DNA from: Eudromia elegans
Lineage: Eukaryota; Chordata; Aves; Tinamiformes; Tinamidae
Assembly: GCA_003342815.1 (NCBI GenBank)
Contig: PTEX01000048.1
Span: 3,656,888 to 3,720,887, forward strand
Direction of reading: 5' to 3'
Length of the DNA: 64,000 nucleotides
Shown here: one piece after another, positions 31,901 through 42,200 of the stretch
Layout of the letters: every line of letters starts with the position of its first letter
Numbering within the stretch: position 1 is the stretch's first letter
Position numbers and translations under genes: made by a program
Notes under the pieces: model-generated
Seen by the model: only the letters and a program-made list of their open reading frames with translations
Database searches by the model: none
Told to the model about the DNA's origin: nothing

Positions 31901-34900
31901 CAAAGGTATTCCTTATCCAAAATGGACTTAAATTGTACAAATTTTGGTCTGTGTATTTACATAGAAATAGAAAATCTCTGAATGAAGACAAGGTCCTAAG
32001 TCTTGAGGAATTCTGTCAGAAACTCTGAAACAAGATATGTCAATGTAAATCAAAGTAAGTATGAAATCTAATTTTTACACAGAACCTTCTTCCTCGTGCT
32101 ACAACAGGTAGAGATAAAATAGAAGTCTCGGGAGATGACCTTAAGAAGCTCCCTTTCATTAAGTGGTGCACTTTGGAAGCCATTCGGCTGAGGTCGCCAG
32201 GAGCAATCACCAAGAAAGTAGTAAATCCAATAAGAATTCAGGTGAGGTGGTTTTGTTTGTTTGTTTGTTTTCCAAAAGAATATTATGTGATTCTTCTGGA
32301 AAGGGCCGCCTTAGTAGTTCCTGACAAATTGTTTCTCCTTTTCAGAATTTCACCATCCCTGCAGGTGACATGCTGATGTTGTCTCCCTATTGGTTGCACA
32401 GGAATCCAAAATATTTTCCTGACCCAGAAATGTTCAAACCCGTGAGTTGTGAGTTTTTTTCTTCTCATTGTTGTTATTTTGCTGTCTTTTCTCTTTTTCA
32501 CATGTTTCACACTTAAAGTATACAGTCGAGTTTGCTTAAAGTTAGGTATTTACCATCCTCTGAAGGAACATGACCTCATACACACAGAAAATGATGGAAA
32601 AAGGAATAAGCAAGCCTAAGGTTGTTATATATTCCGGATTTTATGTATACATATATATATATGTGTATATAAATTGATCAAATTTTGATCTTAATTCAAA
32701 GCCTATCAAGGAAAGACTCCATTGACTTCACTGTTGAACCAGGCTCCATGTGCTCTCCTCTACCTGGCATTTGTTTGTATATCTCATCTCCAGGTATTTA
32801 CCCGTGTTCATTGGCCCTTCCAGTCAGATGATTTCTGGTAGGTATTAGCTCTGCTAATTCAGTAGCTCGTCTAGAGTTTCTTAATTACTATTCCACTCCA
32901 AGTGGCTGTGTGGGCAGACTTGTAACTGCTCTTTTTAGCACTATCCGTTCGTCTTTTTTTAGAAATATATGAAGGAGTAATTAAAACAAAACTTCCCTTC
33001 TCGCATACTCCTCACCAGTTTGAAATTCCTTCCCTTTCTGTTAACTTGATAACTTTATTTGAAGAAAAAATAATAAAGCTAAATTGTTGTTTAGAAATTC
33101 ATCCTTCTTCCAGACGAATAGGGCAGCCCCGCCTGGATATTGCCATTCTGAATTGTATTGCTTTGTTTTGTCACCTCTGACATTCTTGTCTTGCTTTTAT
33201 TGGATTTTGAGATTAACAGGTTTCCTTTTCAGAATGCTCTAAATGGTCTAAACTGACCAAAAAAGAAAAAAAAAAAAAGAAAAAAAAGTGAGGCTTTTTT
33301 GAGATGGTTTTCTCAGAGGAATAACTACAAGAAGATTCAGAGATGTAACTTGAAGGCCTTGGTTCAGTTGCCCTGAGTATAGGCATAGGAGGCTACAGTT
33401 TGTCACCCAGCACTCAAGAGATTCCCTTTTGTTGATACCAGCCCACCCAAATTCTAGTCCATACTGTCTTGTTCTACTTCGTATTTTGTTAAAACAAGTG
33501 AGGATGAAATGAGGAGCCATCCTGGGTACAGGCAGGCTATTTTTAGTGGGGAATAGTGCATTTTCTCACACACTGACGTGAGTGAGACTGTTTCAAAGTT
33601 CAATGGCTTTTTTTGTGCCCTTCTCTGCTTCTCACCATTTTAACTTCAGACGCAACACACCCCTCTCAAGGAGGCTAAGTCCTTCTTTATCTGGGCTCAT
33701 TCACTTTGTGAAATCCCTGTCTTTTCTCACGTGACAGATGAAATACTGTGCATTTGTCTGTGCACGGTGTCTTGGAAATGGTCTGTAGGAAGGACATACA
33801 ACAGTTGTGTGTTGTGCTAGTTTGGGGTTGAGAAAAGACACTGAGCAAAGTCATTTTTGACTGCACATTTTGAATGTACTTATGTTTAGATGGGTCAATC
33901 TTTTACAGGTATTTCAACAGCTCAAAATACAGGATTTAGAAGATGGGGCAGGGATAAGATGAATGTCTACGTGGGGGTGATTTTGGAAACCAGACTTCAA
34001 GGCAAAGGCACCCAAGTATCTTTAAAATGGAGACTTCATTGCATTCCCTGAGAAGGTGCTGATTTCTGAGTCCAGATTCTAACCATAACAGGTTGAATAA
34101 TAATAATAAAATAAAAAGGCATTAATGTGACTTTTTTGTGAGGATTAGCTGTCCAAGATCATTTTTAGCCTGGAGAAATAAAGTTAAGCTTTATTTATAT
34201 AAGGCTGATTTGGAAAAAAAATATGTTTCTTCCCACAGGATCGCTGGAAGGAGGCAAATTTAGAGAAGAATGCTTTCTTGGACAGCTTTGTGGCGTTCGG
34301 AGGAGGGAAGCATCAGTGTCCAGGAAGGTCAGTGAAACAGCTGGAGTTTATTTATTCCCAAACCCTGGAAGGAACAGCTCTCTCGAACTGGGCTCCTCTT
34401 ACACTTGGAGATAGAGTGTTTTCATTGCTTTGCTCTCTGTTGGCCCCCTGATGTTCAGCATTAATTGGGGCCTTGCCTAAACTGATTTGAAAGTGGTTTT
34501 ATTCCTGGAAAAGGCAGTTTAAGCCATGATATAAAAGCAGAATCTGAGACTAGTATATTGAGAGATACACTGGGGCTTTTTCTGCACAGGGAAGAAAATC
34601 AGCCAGGCTCTACTGTTTCTAGGACACCTTTTCAATTACAAGCACACCAGTTTATACACACAAGCATTTAGGTTGCCATAAAACACTTACAAACTAATGT
34701 AATGAACATTTCTTTGGTCTGAGAGTTTCTTCTCATCCTCCCTGATGCCATTAACATCTCTGCCGATCACTGGAAGCCCTAATCGGTTCCTCTGTGTTTA
34801 AATCTCTTCTTTTTGCATTAAGGGCCATACAGTTGAGGCTTAACTCTCAGAACGTGCCTCTGGTCTCCTCCAGAGAGAGCTCTGGTCTCCAACCTTGATG

Positions 34901-37900
34901 CTTCTTGCAATCTTTTTGCTGTTTTCTATGGCATCCCTCTTCCTCGAACACATCCCAGGGAGGCAGCTTCTCCTTCTTTTCTGTGTTCAGACATTTCTAC
35001 ATTCAAATGTGACCTCTTCTAGGAACCAATAACCAAGAAATCTTAAAAACATGTTAGTTTAACTCCAGAGTCCCACAAGGAGTGAGGAATCCGGAGGGTG
35101 TCACAGAGGCCTGTGTTCTTCTGCACCGTATAGCAGGCTATGAATGTTAAAAACGTTTTGTGAAGATGTAAAAGACACAAGATCCAGGAGTAAAACTGCA
35201 TTCACTGCTTAGGCTCGCCACTGGAAATACCCATTCTCTGCTCTAACTCTATGGCTTTTACAATATTCCTTTGCTAAGGACAGCCTCATTCCCTGAAATG
35301 GCAATGGTAGAATTCACAAGAGATGTCCACAGGTGGAGGACAAGCTGCAAAATAATATTGCTGAACACTGTTTGCTTATATATACCGCCCTATTTCTTGT
35401 TTCAGCTCTTCTCTGAGTTCAGCTATTAGCTGTAAAATAAGTTTCTGACCAAAAAGAAATTGATAAATGTTTCTACAGAGGATCCTTTATTTGCTGAAAG
35501 ACAAAAAGTCTGTGTATCTAGACCCCAGGTTGCAGATTTCCTTGGTGTAAGTGAGCTAAAGAAGATTTTTTTCCAGTTAAAAGTGATCTTTCATTTAATT
35601 TGGTACTGGCATTTTGCATGTGATACTTTATTTCATTTTCTTCTAAAATTGCAAAAGTTCAACATGAAATTAAATGCTAACTTAATTAAAGCTAGAAAAT
35701 AACATACTTGTTAAATGTTCTAGCAAACTGACATGACAAGAGTTCCCACAAAGCTATTTCCATCCCATCTTCTTCATTACCTAGGGAAAAGGTTTGGTGG
35801 CAACTCAAGACTTTTCCCACAAGACTTTTGTCTAACCAGGTAAATGTTACCTGCACGACTGGACGAACCACACAGGCATCTCTCTGTTGTCCCCTATCAT
35901 ATGCTACAAACATAAATCCTTCAGCCCAACAGCTCTGATTTTATTCTCAGATTCCATTTACTACTTTGATTTTATCCATTTACTGCAAGATCTCAATCCA
36001 TAGTTGGGCTCCTAGGTTGCATCGTGGCACAAATACATAGTAATGCATTGTACACAATATTTTAGGGAGTATTTCCCTGTGAAGCCCCTTTGCCACTAAA
36101 TAAAACAGGAAGACATCAGTGGCTCAGAACTTTTAGGGGAAAACTGCTGTAGAACTCAACCATGAATATAAGAAAGCAGGGGGAACTGAGGAGCATCCAG
36201 CTGCAGGAGAGCTCTTGGGTTCCACTCACTACTCTGGTCACCTGGGGTTTACTGGCTTCCCCTTCACAGCCGCCAGGACAAATCCAGACTGACGCCTTGG
36301 GAAACCATGTGGCTTCTCCATGGTGAATTCCCCAGTTTGTGTTTTATCCAAGTTCTCCAGGATCTCTGAGGTAATGGGAAATTAACCGTGTAGAAGGGCA
36401 AGGTACTGTTACAGTTTTGATGAGGTATCTAAGAGATATGTCTAAATTCCACAAATGAGTAATCCTATAACTTAAGTGTGTCCTAGTGCTTGAATGCAGA
36501 AAGTACTTACATGTCTCTATAGTAAATACAAGGTCTAGAGGACTTCACCTGTGGTCATCTGGGATCTACTGACTAAGGAAAAGCTTTCTGAGAATGATAC
36601 AGAAATAAAACCTCATACCCTCGGGTCTCATACTGCATTCTAATGCTGACACATTAAATAACAACTCCCACTGTCACAGCTACTCTGATGTCATCAGGCT
36701 CCCAGCTGTATTATATAACTTTATATAGCACAATTAGTCATATAGCTTTTTTCTATATTTGACTCTCCTCTAACTCCTATGAAGTTATTTCAAGTCACCA
36801 AGTGTTAGAGGAACATAAATGTGTACACTGTGGAAAAAAACATAATGAAAAGGGTCTGTTTTAAAATAGAGTGTCGGAGGGATATGGTAGTTCTAAAATT
36901 TCACCGGAAAGAAGGGGCAGCCTCTGCATTCATGTTCCTCTCTGACTAACGAAGCAGAACAAAACCACAGCTGATTTTCATGTTGGAAATGAACTTTCAG
37001 GCGGAACTGAAGCCTGGAATGTAAAATGTGTGAAGGACATCCTGCTTCTTCCCTGCTAAGGGCACATGTGCGATGGGCATGCTGGACACCCACCATTTTT
37101 CTCCTTTTTCTTGCAGGTGGTTTGCTATCATGGAAATCCAGCTGTTTGTCGTGCTTTTCCTGTACAGATATGAGTTTGTTCTTTTGGACTCAGTACCAAA
37201 GGAGGTAAACGGTCTGTGCTCTTATTTAATGTTCCACATCTTTTAATCCTTCACTCGTCATGCGCAGCTGAACAGCCGTGCTCAACTCTGCTTACCTACA
37301 AGGAAGCAAAATGCTAATAGGAGTGTTATAAAACATACAATGAATAATTCTGACATCACTTTTACTCAGAAAATCCAGTGTGGCTCCAGTGATGTTAACT
37401 GGGCTGCTCCATGTATAAAAGAATGCGTCAAAGGGAGTATTTTGTCTCATCATTGCCTAAATGGGCAATTTTAAGGGGCTTTTCATTACTTTCTTTGACT
37501 CACAAAGGAATGAATATGGAATTGGATTAATAATACTTTAAGCTGATGTGAAATCAAAGACAGTGATCTCAAAACAGTGTTACCAGTGTCCTTACCTGCA
37601 TTTTCAGTAGTGGAAGAGCAGCAGATTGGGATAAGACTGAGGGAGTGACTGTGATCCAGAGGGATTTTACATGTGAGAGGGTGACATGGTCTCCCTGGTG
37701 CTACCTCTCTATGCAGTAATTTTGCACTGTGTCTTCTCTGCTTTCCAGAAAGCAAATGTGAGCACTGCAAAATGAACACACCTCCATGACACAAACTGAC
37801 ATGCTCCACTAAGGAAAAGAGGGAGGTGTTTGAAGTGGCATGGACTCTGTACAGTTGTTCTTTAAGTGGAAAATTGGGAGAACTCAATTGCTCTGTTCTC

Positions 37901-38343
37901 CTGAAAGAACTTGCAATGTTAATCTCAAGTAGTAGTAGGGAGTCTACCCAAAATGAGGATGAGAGTTGCTTCTTCCTGACTGATAATGTGCTGCCATGCC
38001 TCTTCTCACTGGGGTTGATTGTAAGGTGGGTCTGCATCCATGGATAATTGTGTCAGTGAAGACCATTCAAAGTCAGCAGAACTTCATAAGGTCTCATATA
38101 CCATCCTCTGTTCAATGGCTTCAGTGGAGCTAGGAAATACTCTCAGGATTGGGTCTTAACTGTCTTGGATTAAAGCTCTGAGAAACTGTATTTATAACTT
38201 TATGAGTAAATTAAGAAGATAATTCTGTTAACTAACGTTTAATGTTTCTACTGCTCTTCTGCTTTCTGCAGAGCCCTTTACATTTGGTGGGCACACAGCA
38301 ACCCATGGCACCATTCCGGGTCCAGTACAAGTACCGGGAGTGA
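16815..38343 (+). CDS. CYP39A1: Cytochrome P450 39A1 (oxysterol 7-alpha-hydroxylase 2), complete, twelve coding exons
   Basis: Exons are 16815-16991, 23381-23516, 24437-24611, 26284-26433, 26953-27046, 28486-28584, 30944-31034, 32108-32241, 32346-32441, 34239-34327, 37117-37204 and 38272-38343. The total is 1401 nt, or 466 residues; human is about 469. All introns are GT-AG and in frame. The N-terminus (about 1-22) is a hydrophobic ER anchor. The I-helix reads WASQANAVPIAFWTL (269-283), with the CYP7/8/39-type NAVP in place of the usual acid-threonine pair. ExxR is E331-AI-R334, the PERF-like motif is PDRW (384-387), and the haem loop FGGGKHQCPG (404-413) carries Cys411. The family enzyme 7-alpha-hydroxylates 24-hydroxycholesterol in bile-acid synthesis at the ER. 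The start aligns with the family and gives an immediate membrane anchor. It is divergent from SLC25A27 and co-directional with RCAN2. Confidence 0.97.
18225..18246. repeat. (ATTT)n microsatellite
   Basis: About five consecutive ATTT units within CYP39A1 intron 1. Confidence 0.85.
20550..21070 (-). mobile_element. Ancient L3/CR1-like LINE 3' region, antisense
   Basis: On the minus strand the sequence follows the old amniote CR1/L3 3' end: a TTTAAAAAAAGACAAG block, then GGAATTCATTGCCACAGGAT (20786-20805), a lysine-rich tail, and finally CACTACTAGAGACAG followed by CCCTGGTATAATT near 20.55 kb, where the family has CTAGA.GGACC and the GACCCAGTATGG box. Highly diverged; recognised from memory of turtle/crocodile copies. 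Confidence 0.65.
23381..23516 (+). CDS. CYP39A1: CYP39A1 exon 2
   Basis: Residues 60-104 plus one base: YGPVFTIFALGKRFTFVTDE then EGAEAFFTSKDLNFEQAVQQ. It covers the P450 beta-1 sheet and B-helix. Acceptor TTCCAG, donor GTAAAT. Confidence 0.96.
24010..24090 (-). mobile_element. CR1 3'-end fragment, antisense
   Basis: The plus strand reads ATCACAGAATTGCTGAGGTT, then GGAGATCATCCAATGCAAAC and AAGCAGGGTCAACTACAGCA. This is the reverse complement of the bird CR1 3' end. Short, inside CYP39A1 intron 2. Confidence 0.9.
24437..24611 (+). CDS. CYP39A1: CYP39A1 exon 3
   Basis: It encodes SVPAEAFYENHGNLYTMMKG through TGDLSDLV plus two bases of Arg. It includes the C-helix region. The donor is the second of two overlapping GTGAG sites (CTG-GTGAG-GTGAGG); only this one joins exon 4 in frame. 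Confidence 0.95.
24612..26283 (+). other. CYP39A1: CYP39A1 intron 3
   Basis: An intron of 1.7 kb of unique sequence. No gene, repeat or RNA recognised. Confidence 0.65.
26284..26433 (+). CDS. CYP39A1: CYP39A1 exon 4
   Basis: It encodes HVMYPAVVNTLFGRGICPTS through YDEDFEYASQMPECFL. The YDEDFEY.SQ.PEC block is diagnostic of CYP39A1. Acceptor TTTTAG, donor GTGAGG. Confidence 0.96.
26953..27046 (+). CDS. CYP39A1: CYP39A1 exon 5
   Basis: It encodes NWSKSKKWLLKLFEKVVLDA then EKTNPSEATSK. NWSKSKKW is shared with human CYP39A1. Acceptor TTTACAG, donor GTAAAC; ends at a whole codon. Confidence 0.95.
27047..28485 (+). other. CYP39A1: CYP39A1 intron 5
   Basis: An intron of 1.4 kb of unique sequence. 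Nothing recognised apart from the T-rich tract before exon 6. Confidence 0.6.
28486..28584 (+). CDS. CYP39A1: CYP39A1 exon 6, I-helix
   Basis: Residues 245-277: TLLQHLLDNLQGRHLAPNYG then LLMLWASQANAVP. This is the first half of the I-helix over the haem. Acceptor TTTCAG, donor GTGAGT. Confidence 0.96.
28585..30943 (+). other. CYP39A1: CYP39A1 intron 6
   Basis: A 2.4 kb AT-rich intron. No gene, RNA or transposon recognised. Confidence 0.6.
30944..31034 (+). CDS. CYP39A1: CYP39A1 exon 7
   Basis: It encodes IAFWTLAFILSYPSIYKKIM then EDLASVFGQG, the second half of the I-helix and the J-helix. Acceptor ATTTAG, donor GTAAAA. Confidence 0.96.
31035..32107 (+). other. CYP39A1: CYP39A1 intron 7
   Basis: An intron of 1.1 kb of unique sequence with nothing recognisable. 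Confidence 0.6.
32108..32241 (+). CDS. CYP39A1: CYP39A1 exon 8, ExxR motif
   Basis: Residues 308-352: GRDKIEVSGDDLKKLPFIKW, then CTLEAIRLRSPGAITKKVVN and PIRIQ. E331 and R334 form the K-helix ExxR pair. Acceptor ACAACAG, donor GTGAGG. Confidence 0.96.
32346..32441 (+). CDS. CYP39A1: CYP39A1 exon 9
   Basis: Residues 353-384: NFTIPAGDMLMLSPYWLHRN then PKYFPDPEMFKP, the beta-2 strands and the start of the PERF-like motif. It is separated from exon 8 by an intron of only 104 nt. Donor GTGAGT. Confidence 0.96.
32442..34238 (+). other. CYP39A1: CYP39A1 intron 9
   Basis: This 1.8 kb intron holds a (TA)n stretch (32644-32671) and an A-rich run (33258-33288). Its last about 150 nt are duplicated at about 14.50-14.65 kb. 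Confidence 0.7.
32644..32671. repeat. (TA)n-rich microsatellite
   Basis: Alternating TA/TG dinucleotides inside CYP39A1 intron 9. Confidence 0.8.
34239..34327 (+). CDS. CYP39A1: CYP39A1 exon 10, haem-binding loop
   Basis: It encodes DRWKEANLEKNAFLDSFVAF then GGGKHQCPG plus two bases of Arg. Cys411 is the axial haem ligand in FxxGxxxCxG. Acceptor CCCACAG, donor GTCAGT. A decayed copy of this exon lies at 14654-14740. Confidence 0.97.
34328..37116 (+). other. CYP39A1: CYP39A1 intron 10
   Basis: A 2.8 kb intron of unique sequence. The first about 75 nt recur in the relic at 14741-14810. No other gene or repeat recognised. Confidence 0.6.
37117..37204 (+). CDS. CYP39A1: CYP39A1 exon 11, L-helix
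   Basis: It encodes WFAIMEIQLFVVLFLYRYEF then VLLDSVPKE, the L-helix following the haem cysteine. Acceptor TTGCAG, donor GTAAAC. Confidence 0.96.
37205..38271 (+). other. CYP39A1: CYP39A1 intron 11
   Basis: An intron of 1.1 kb. Nothing recognised; an open minus-strand frame (38037-37486) has no family resemblance and looks like chance. Confidence 0.6.
38272..38343 (+). CDS. CYP39A1: CYP39A1 exon 12 (coding part, with stop)
   Basis: It encodes SPLHLVGTQQPMAPFRVQYK then YRE and TGA. It aligns with human LHLVGVPQPEG.CRIEYKQRI at the C-terminus. Acceptor TCTGCAG. Confidence 0.95.
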   Translation, partial: SPLHLVGTQQPMAPFRVQYKYRE

Positions 38344-38925
38344 AAGCTGACCAGCTCATCCATTTGCCTTCCTTTGCTGGCCACCATCAGACAAATGGGC
38401 CACTGAGATCCTTCCTTCTGGAATATCCTGCATGTTCAAATATACATTATCACAGTTAAGAACTGCTAAGAAGTTAAGGAAAATCTTATCTTCAAATGTT
38501 GTGCGTACCCTGTGGTATGGCACGGGTCCCACCTGAAATTTCTATTGGGCTTTGTTTGATTCACAATCAGTCTGTGCATCAACATGCAGTGAAAAGCTGA
38601 TAATAGTGTTTGGCTCCTAACAAACAGTCATTGCAGGAAAAAACGTTGTTTGCTGAATGGTTTGTCTGAGTTCTGGAACATTTTTGCTTTTCTTCTAACC
38701 TCACTTCTAGAACAACTTGCACAAATCTAAAAATATTTAATCCTATAAAGAGTGTCTAGTAAAAGTTGTTCTAGGGAGCTGTCAGATAGGTTCAGATATC
38801 AACACTTTAACTGCTGTCAGATTTCATATTCCATAAGAGCTGTTACATATTTTTAGTCTTTAAGTAAAGATTACTCATCATTTTAGAAGTAATTTCAAAA
38901 ACAACACATATGGATTTCTAACAAC

Positions 38926-38931
38926 AATAAA
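38926..38931 (+). terminator. CYP39A1: Candidate CYP39A1 polyadenylation signal AATAAA
   Basis: This is the first AATAAA downstream of the stop codon, 583 nt away, giving a 3' UTR of about 0.6 kb. Assigned by position. Confidence 0.45.
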
Positions 38932-40734
38932 AACAGTGAGAATAACATTCATAATAACATATCAATTAATTTAATGCATAATTTGGCTGGCATATAAAAG
39001 CCATATATATGTCAGTTTTACAGATATAAATGTTTTTTGTGGCTGGACAAGGATTCACCAACTTCTAAGTTAGTTCATGATGGTTTACTTGGCAGGAGTT
39101 CCACTCTAAACTGCTGTTCAGAATCCCTTCAGTAACTGAAAACTGTTCCTTTTTTATTATGTGTGGTCATTCTCCCCAAAGCATATATTTTTATTTTAAA
39201 ATTTGGAAATATCCCCCCTATCTGGTCAGATATCTTATAAATCTGTGTAGATAAAAATTTATTTTCCAATAGGTGTTTCTTTTAAATCTTGTGTTAATTT
39301 GTTGCTTTTTTTCTCCCTCAGAAAATTCTGAATTGGCAAGTTTGACCTTAAGGGTCAAACTAGAGGGAAAGTATAACCTGAAAGGCAGCATCCCTTTGGT
39401 TAGAGTGAATGAAAAGCCCTTGAAACCAGCTGTGAGTATTTGCTAATGCACTGGGTTCTGCTCTGCCTGAGAAGCAGGCATGGTTCTGGTGTGGCTTCTG
39501 CGTATTGCTCACTGTGGCAAGCCCAATGTGATGATGTCCTGTGCCGGGGGGAGCACAGAGCAACAGTAGCAGCAGGGAGAACCCAGAAAACATCCCTCTC
39601 CATCCTACCAAGGCTGGAGAACCCTGGAGAACCTTCTGTCCTGCTGCCCTGGGGGACGAGGTGTCTACAGGCAGATAATTGAGGCTTTCTGTAGCCACCA
39701 AGGCACCAGAAAAGCAGCTGAAGAAAAGAGCTTTGGGTTCTCTGTCTCTGTGGAGTCCCATCGCTACGTGCCTGGCCTGTAACGTGTCAGCTCCTTGCAT
39801 TTCCCATGCTTTCCTAGTGGAAAAAGTAAGTGAGGCGAATTAGTCACGTAGTGCGGTTGTCAAGTGATAAAAGCTAAATGGGCTCTTCTGCCTGGAAGTA
39901 ATTCAGAAGCTTCTGGGGAGGAGATGAAAGCACTTTATCATTGAGATAGTGTTAAAGGGATCTTAAGGGTCATCACAATACCCTGCTCAGGATTAGATTA
40001 ACAGAGCCAGTCATACTTGTTCAAATGTTTGCTCGATCTGTTCCTAAAGCAGCTCTGCAATGCTGATGCTGCACGGGAGATTTGTTCTTTTGCCTGACTC
40101 TCCCTAAGATTAGAAAGCTCTTTAGGTCCAGAATAAAATTCCCTTATTACCACATGTGTTTGTTCCTCCTTATCCTCTCCTAAATGGACATGGGAAGGAG
40201 CTTATCTTTTTCTTCCTGGCAGCTTTTTACGCGTAGGGACCCGCTTGCTAATGGGGTGAAGAAATGTGCTGCAAAGGCAGGCTGTGAACTCCAGCACTTG
40301 CAGCAAAGAACCTCTTCTTTGGGGCGAGCAGAGACTGCCCGTTAGCTGAGCCCGAGAAGAGAACCATCAGGGACATCCGTGAATTTTGTTTGTTGATTCT
40401 TCTTTTATGTAGAAATGCTTTTTTAGGGCCTTCTGGGTTTTTTTTTCTGAGGATATCAAGCACTTTCATTCTTGGGATTGGGACATTATAGACTCACATG
40501 CAGCCGGCCGCCCACAGGGACGATTGTGCTGACTTCAGTGAACCTCAGACCTGGTGCTTGCTCCGTTGCTCCGGGGAGGAATCTTTTATGACAAATTCTT
40601 CTCCCAGTAATAGCCACAAATTCACCTGACTCTGGTAAATCTGCACCTCTATATTTGGAAAAAGATGTTTAACATTTTATTCAGACTAATACCACAAGGG
40701 CATAGGAAGTAGAAGATTTTTAAACTCACAGAGA

Positions 40735-40777
40735 AATATATATATATACAAACACACACATATATATATATATATCT
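40735..40777. repeat. (TA)n(CA)n microsatellite
   Basis: TA repeats, then ACACACACA, then TA repeats again. Confidence 0.85.
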
Positions 40778-42004
40778 CTTTTCACTTCCGCCTTCTGTAT
40801 GAAAAAAGTATCACATTGTAGCAAAATATTTTTGATATTTTTGAGGAAGCCACAAACATTTTCATTGAAATCATACATTTCCTGTTAAAAAAAATGGCAT
40901 CTGACAGAAAACTCATCAAAACGAAGTTAGAATTAAAAATTGTTAACCTTAAAAAACAGTGAATCTTCTGTGTCCGTGTGGTGAAAGGATAACCTCCTTA
41001 TCAGCCACTGCCTCCCAGAATAACCTCAGCTTCTTTTATGTCTTCCCTCTAATGACCCTCCCTGAAGGTCCCTCTCATCTGTGCTTAGAGGTCAAGTATT
41101 TCAGGCAGTTTCTTTCCTTACACTGGTGACGGGATTCTGTATCTTGTCTGTGCAGCTGATTGTCACAGAAACCAGAAGTTTGGGCTTAACACATCTATCT
41201 CTTGAAGAGAGAGGTCTGAGGACTCGCAGATAGGGCTGTAGCCATTGAGAGGTTAGCTAAAAATAATGACTTCCTTTAGAAAACAAGCGGAAGAGTTTGA
41301 AGGTCCTCATACTGCCCTCTGCCTATGCTCTAGTGCCAAGCAAAACTTGTCTTAAGCCTGTGCTGTGCTTTAAGCAAACACTTCATTGAGCTTGCACAGT
41401 AAGAATGGATTTCAATTTAAGCACAGCTTAAGTGCTTTGCTGAATCAGGGTCCAAATGCTTTGCTCCCTAACTAGTTGTTTGCAGTTAGTCTTGGCCTCT
41501 GCCTTGTGATTTTATGGGCATGCAAGGTTAGTGGAAATACTGAGGTGGCTGCGTTCGTTTTAGGTGAAACTGGCAAACACGAAGCGCTTTTAGGAAGGAC
41601 ATTTTTTAAACAGTTACATTTATAGCACAAAACAGGAGGCTTCATTGGCAGCATGCATCTTTCCCAGTTATTTGGTACATTCTAAACGTGTGGCTCATCA
41701 CATGGCAGAAAATATTTCCTCTCCGCTGGTATGCAGTGGAAGGGGAATTAGACACAAGAAAGGCATTCGAAAGATAGCAAGCTTTTAATTGAAACAACCA
41801 AGGAGAAGCTTTCATCGAGCAGCCATTCTGAATGACATTGGACATGCAACTGATTGGCATGGCCTTATTTAATTTTTTTTTCACTTTGATCATAAAATTA
41901 CCAGGAAAGGCTTAATAGAGTTATAAATATCTTGTTTCCATGAGAGTCCTGGGAAGATAATTATAGCACTGAAGTCTTTACAAAGATAGAGCATTTACAA
42001 AATG

Positions 42005-42200
42005 ATATTATCTGAGGACTCCAATGGATAAGGCAGGGAATTCTGTGTTCTATTCCCAGCTCTCCTATTGACTCACTGTGCACTTTGGGCAAATCACTTC
42101 ATCCCTTAGTGACTCAGTTTCCTCATCTACAAATTGGAGTAATAATGGTAATTACCCACATCTGTGAAGTCTAGGAATTAAAAGTTCTAAGCACTGCTCA
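42005..42200 (+). repeat. MIR-like tRNA-derived SINE relic
   Basis: The order of blocks follows the MIR consensus: TTCTATTCCCAGCTCTCCTA, then TTTGGGCAAATCACTTCATC, CTCAGTTTCCTCATCTACAA, ATTGGAGTAATAATGGTAAT, and a tail AAGTTCTAAGCACTGCTCA. MIR and its core-SINE relatives spread in early amniotes, so this is an ancient relic. Confidence 0.8.

Noticed and set aside
37486..38037. 183-codon minus-strand frame in CYP39A1 intron 11
   Set aside because: No domain, no splice context and no resemblance to a known protein; chance frame.
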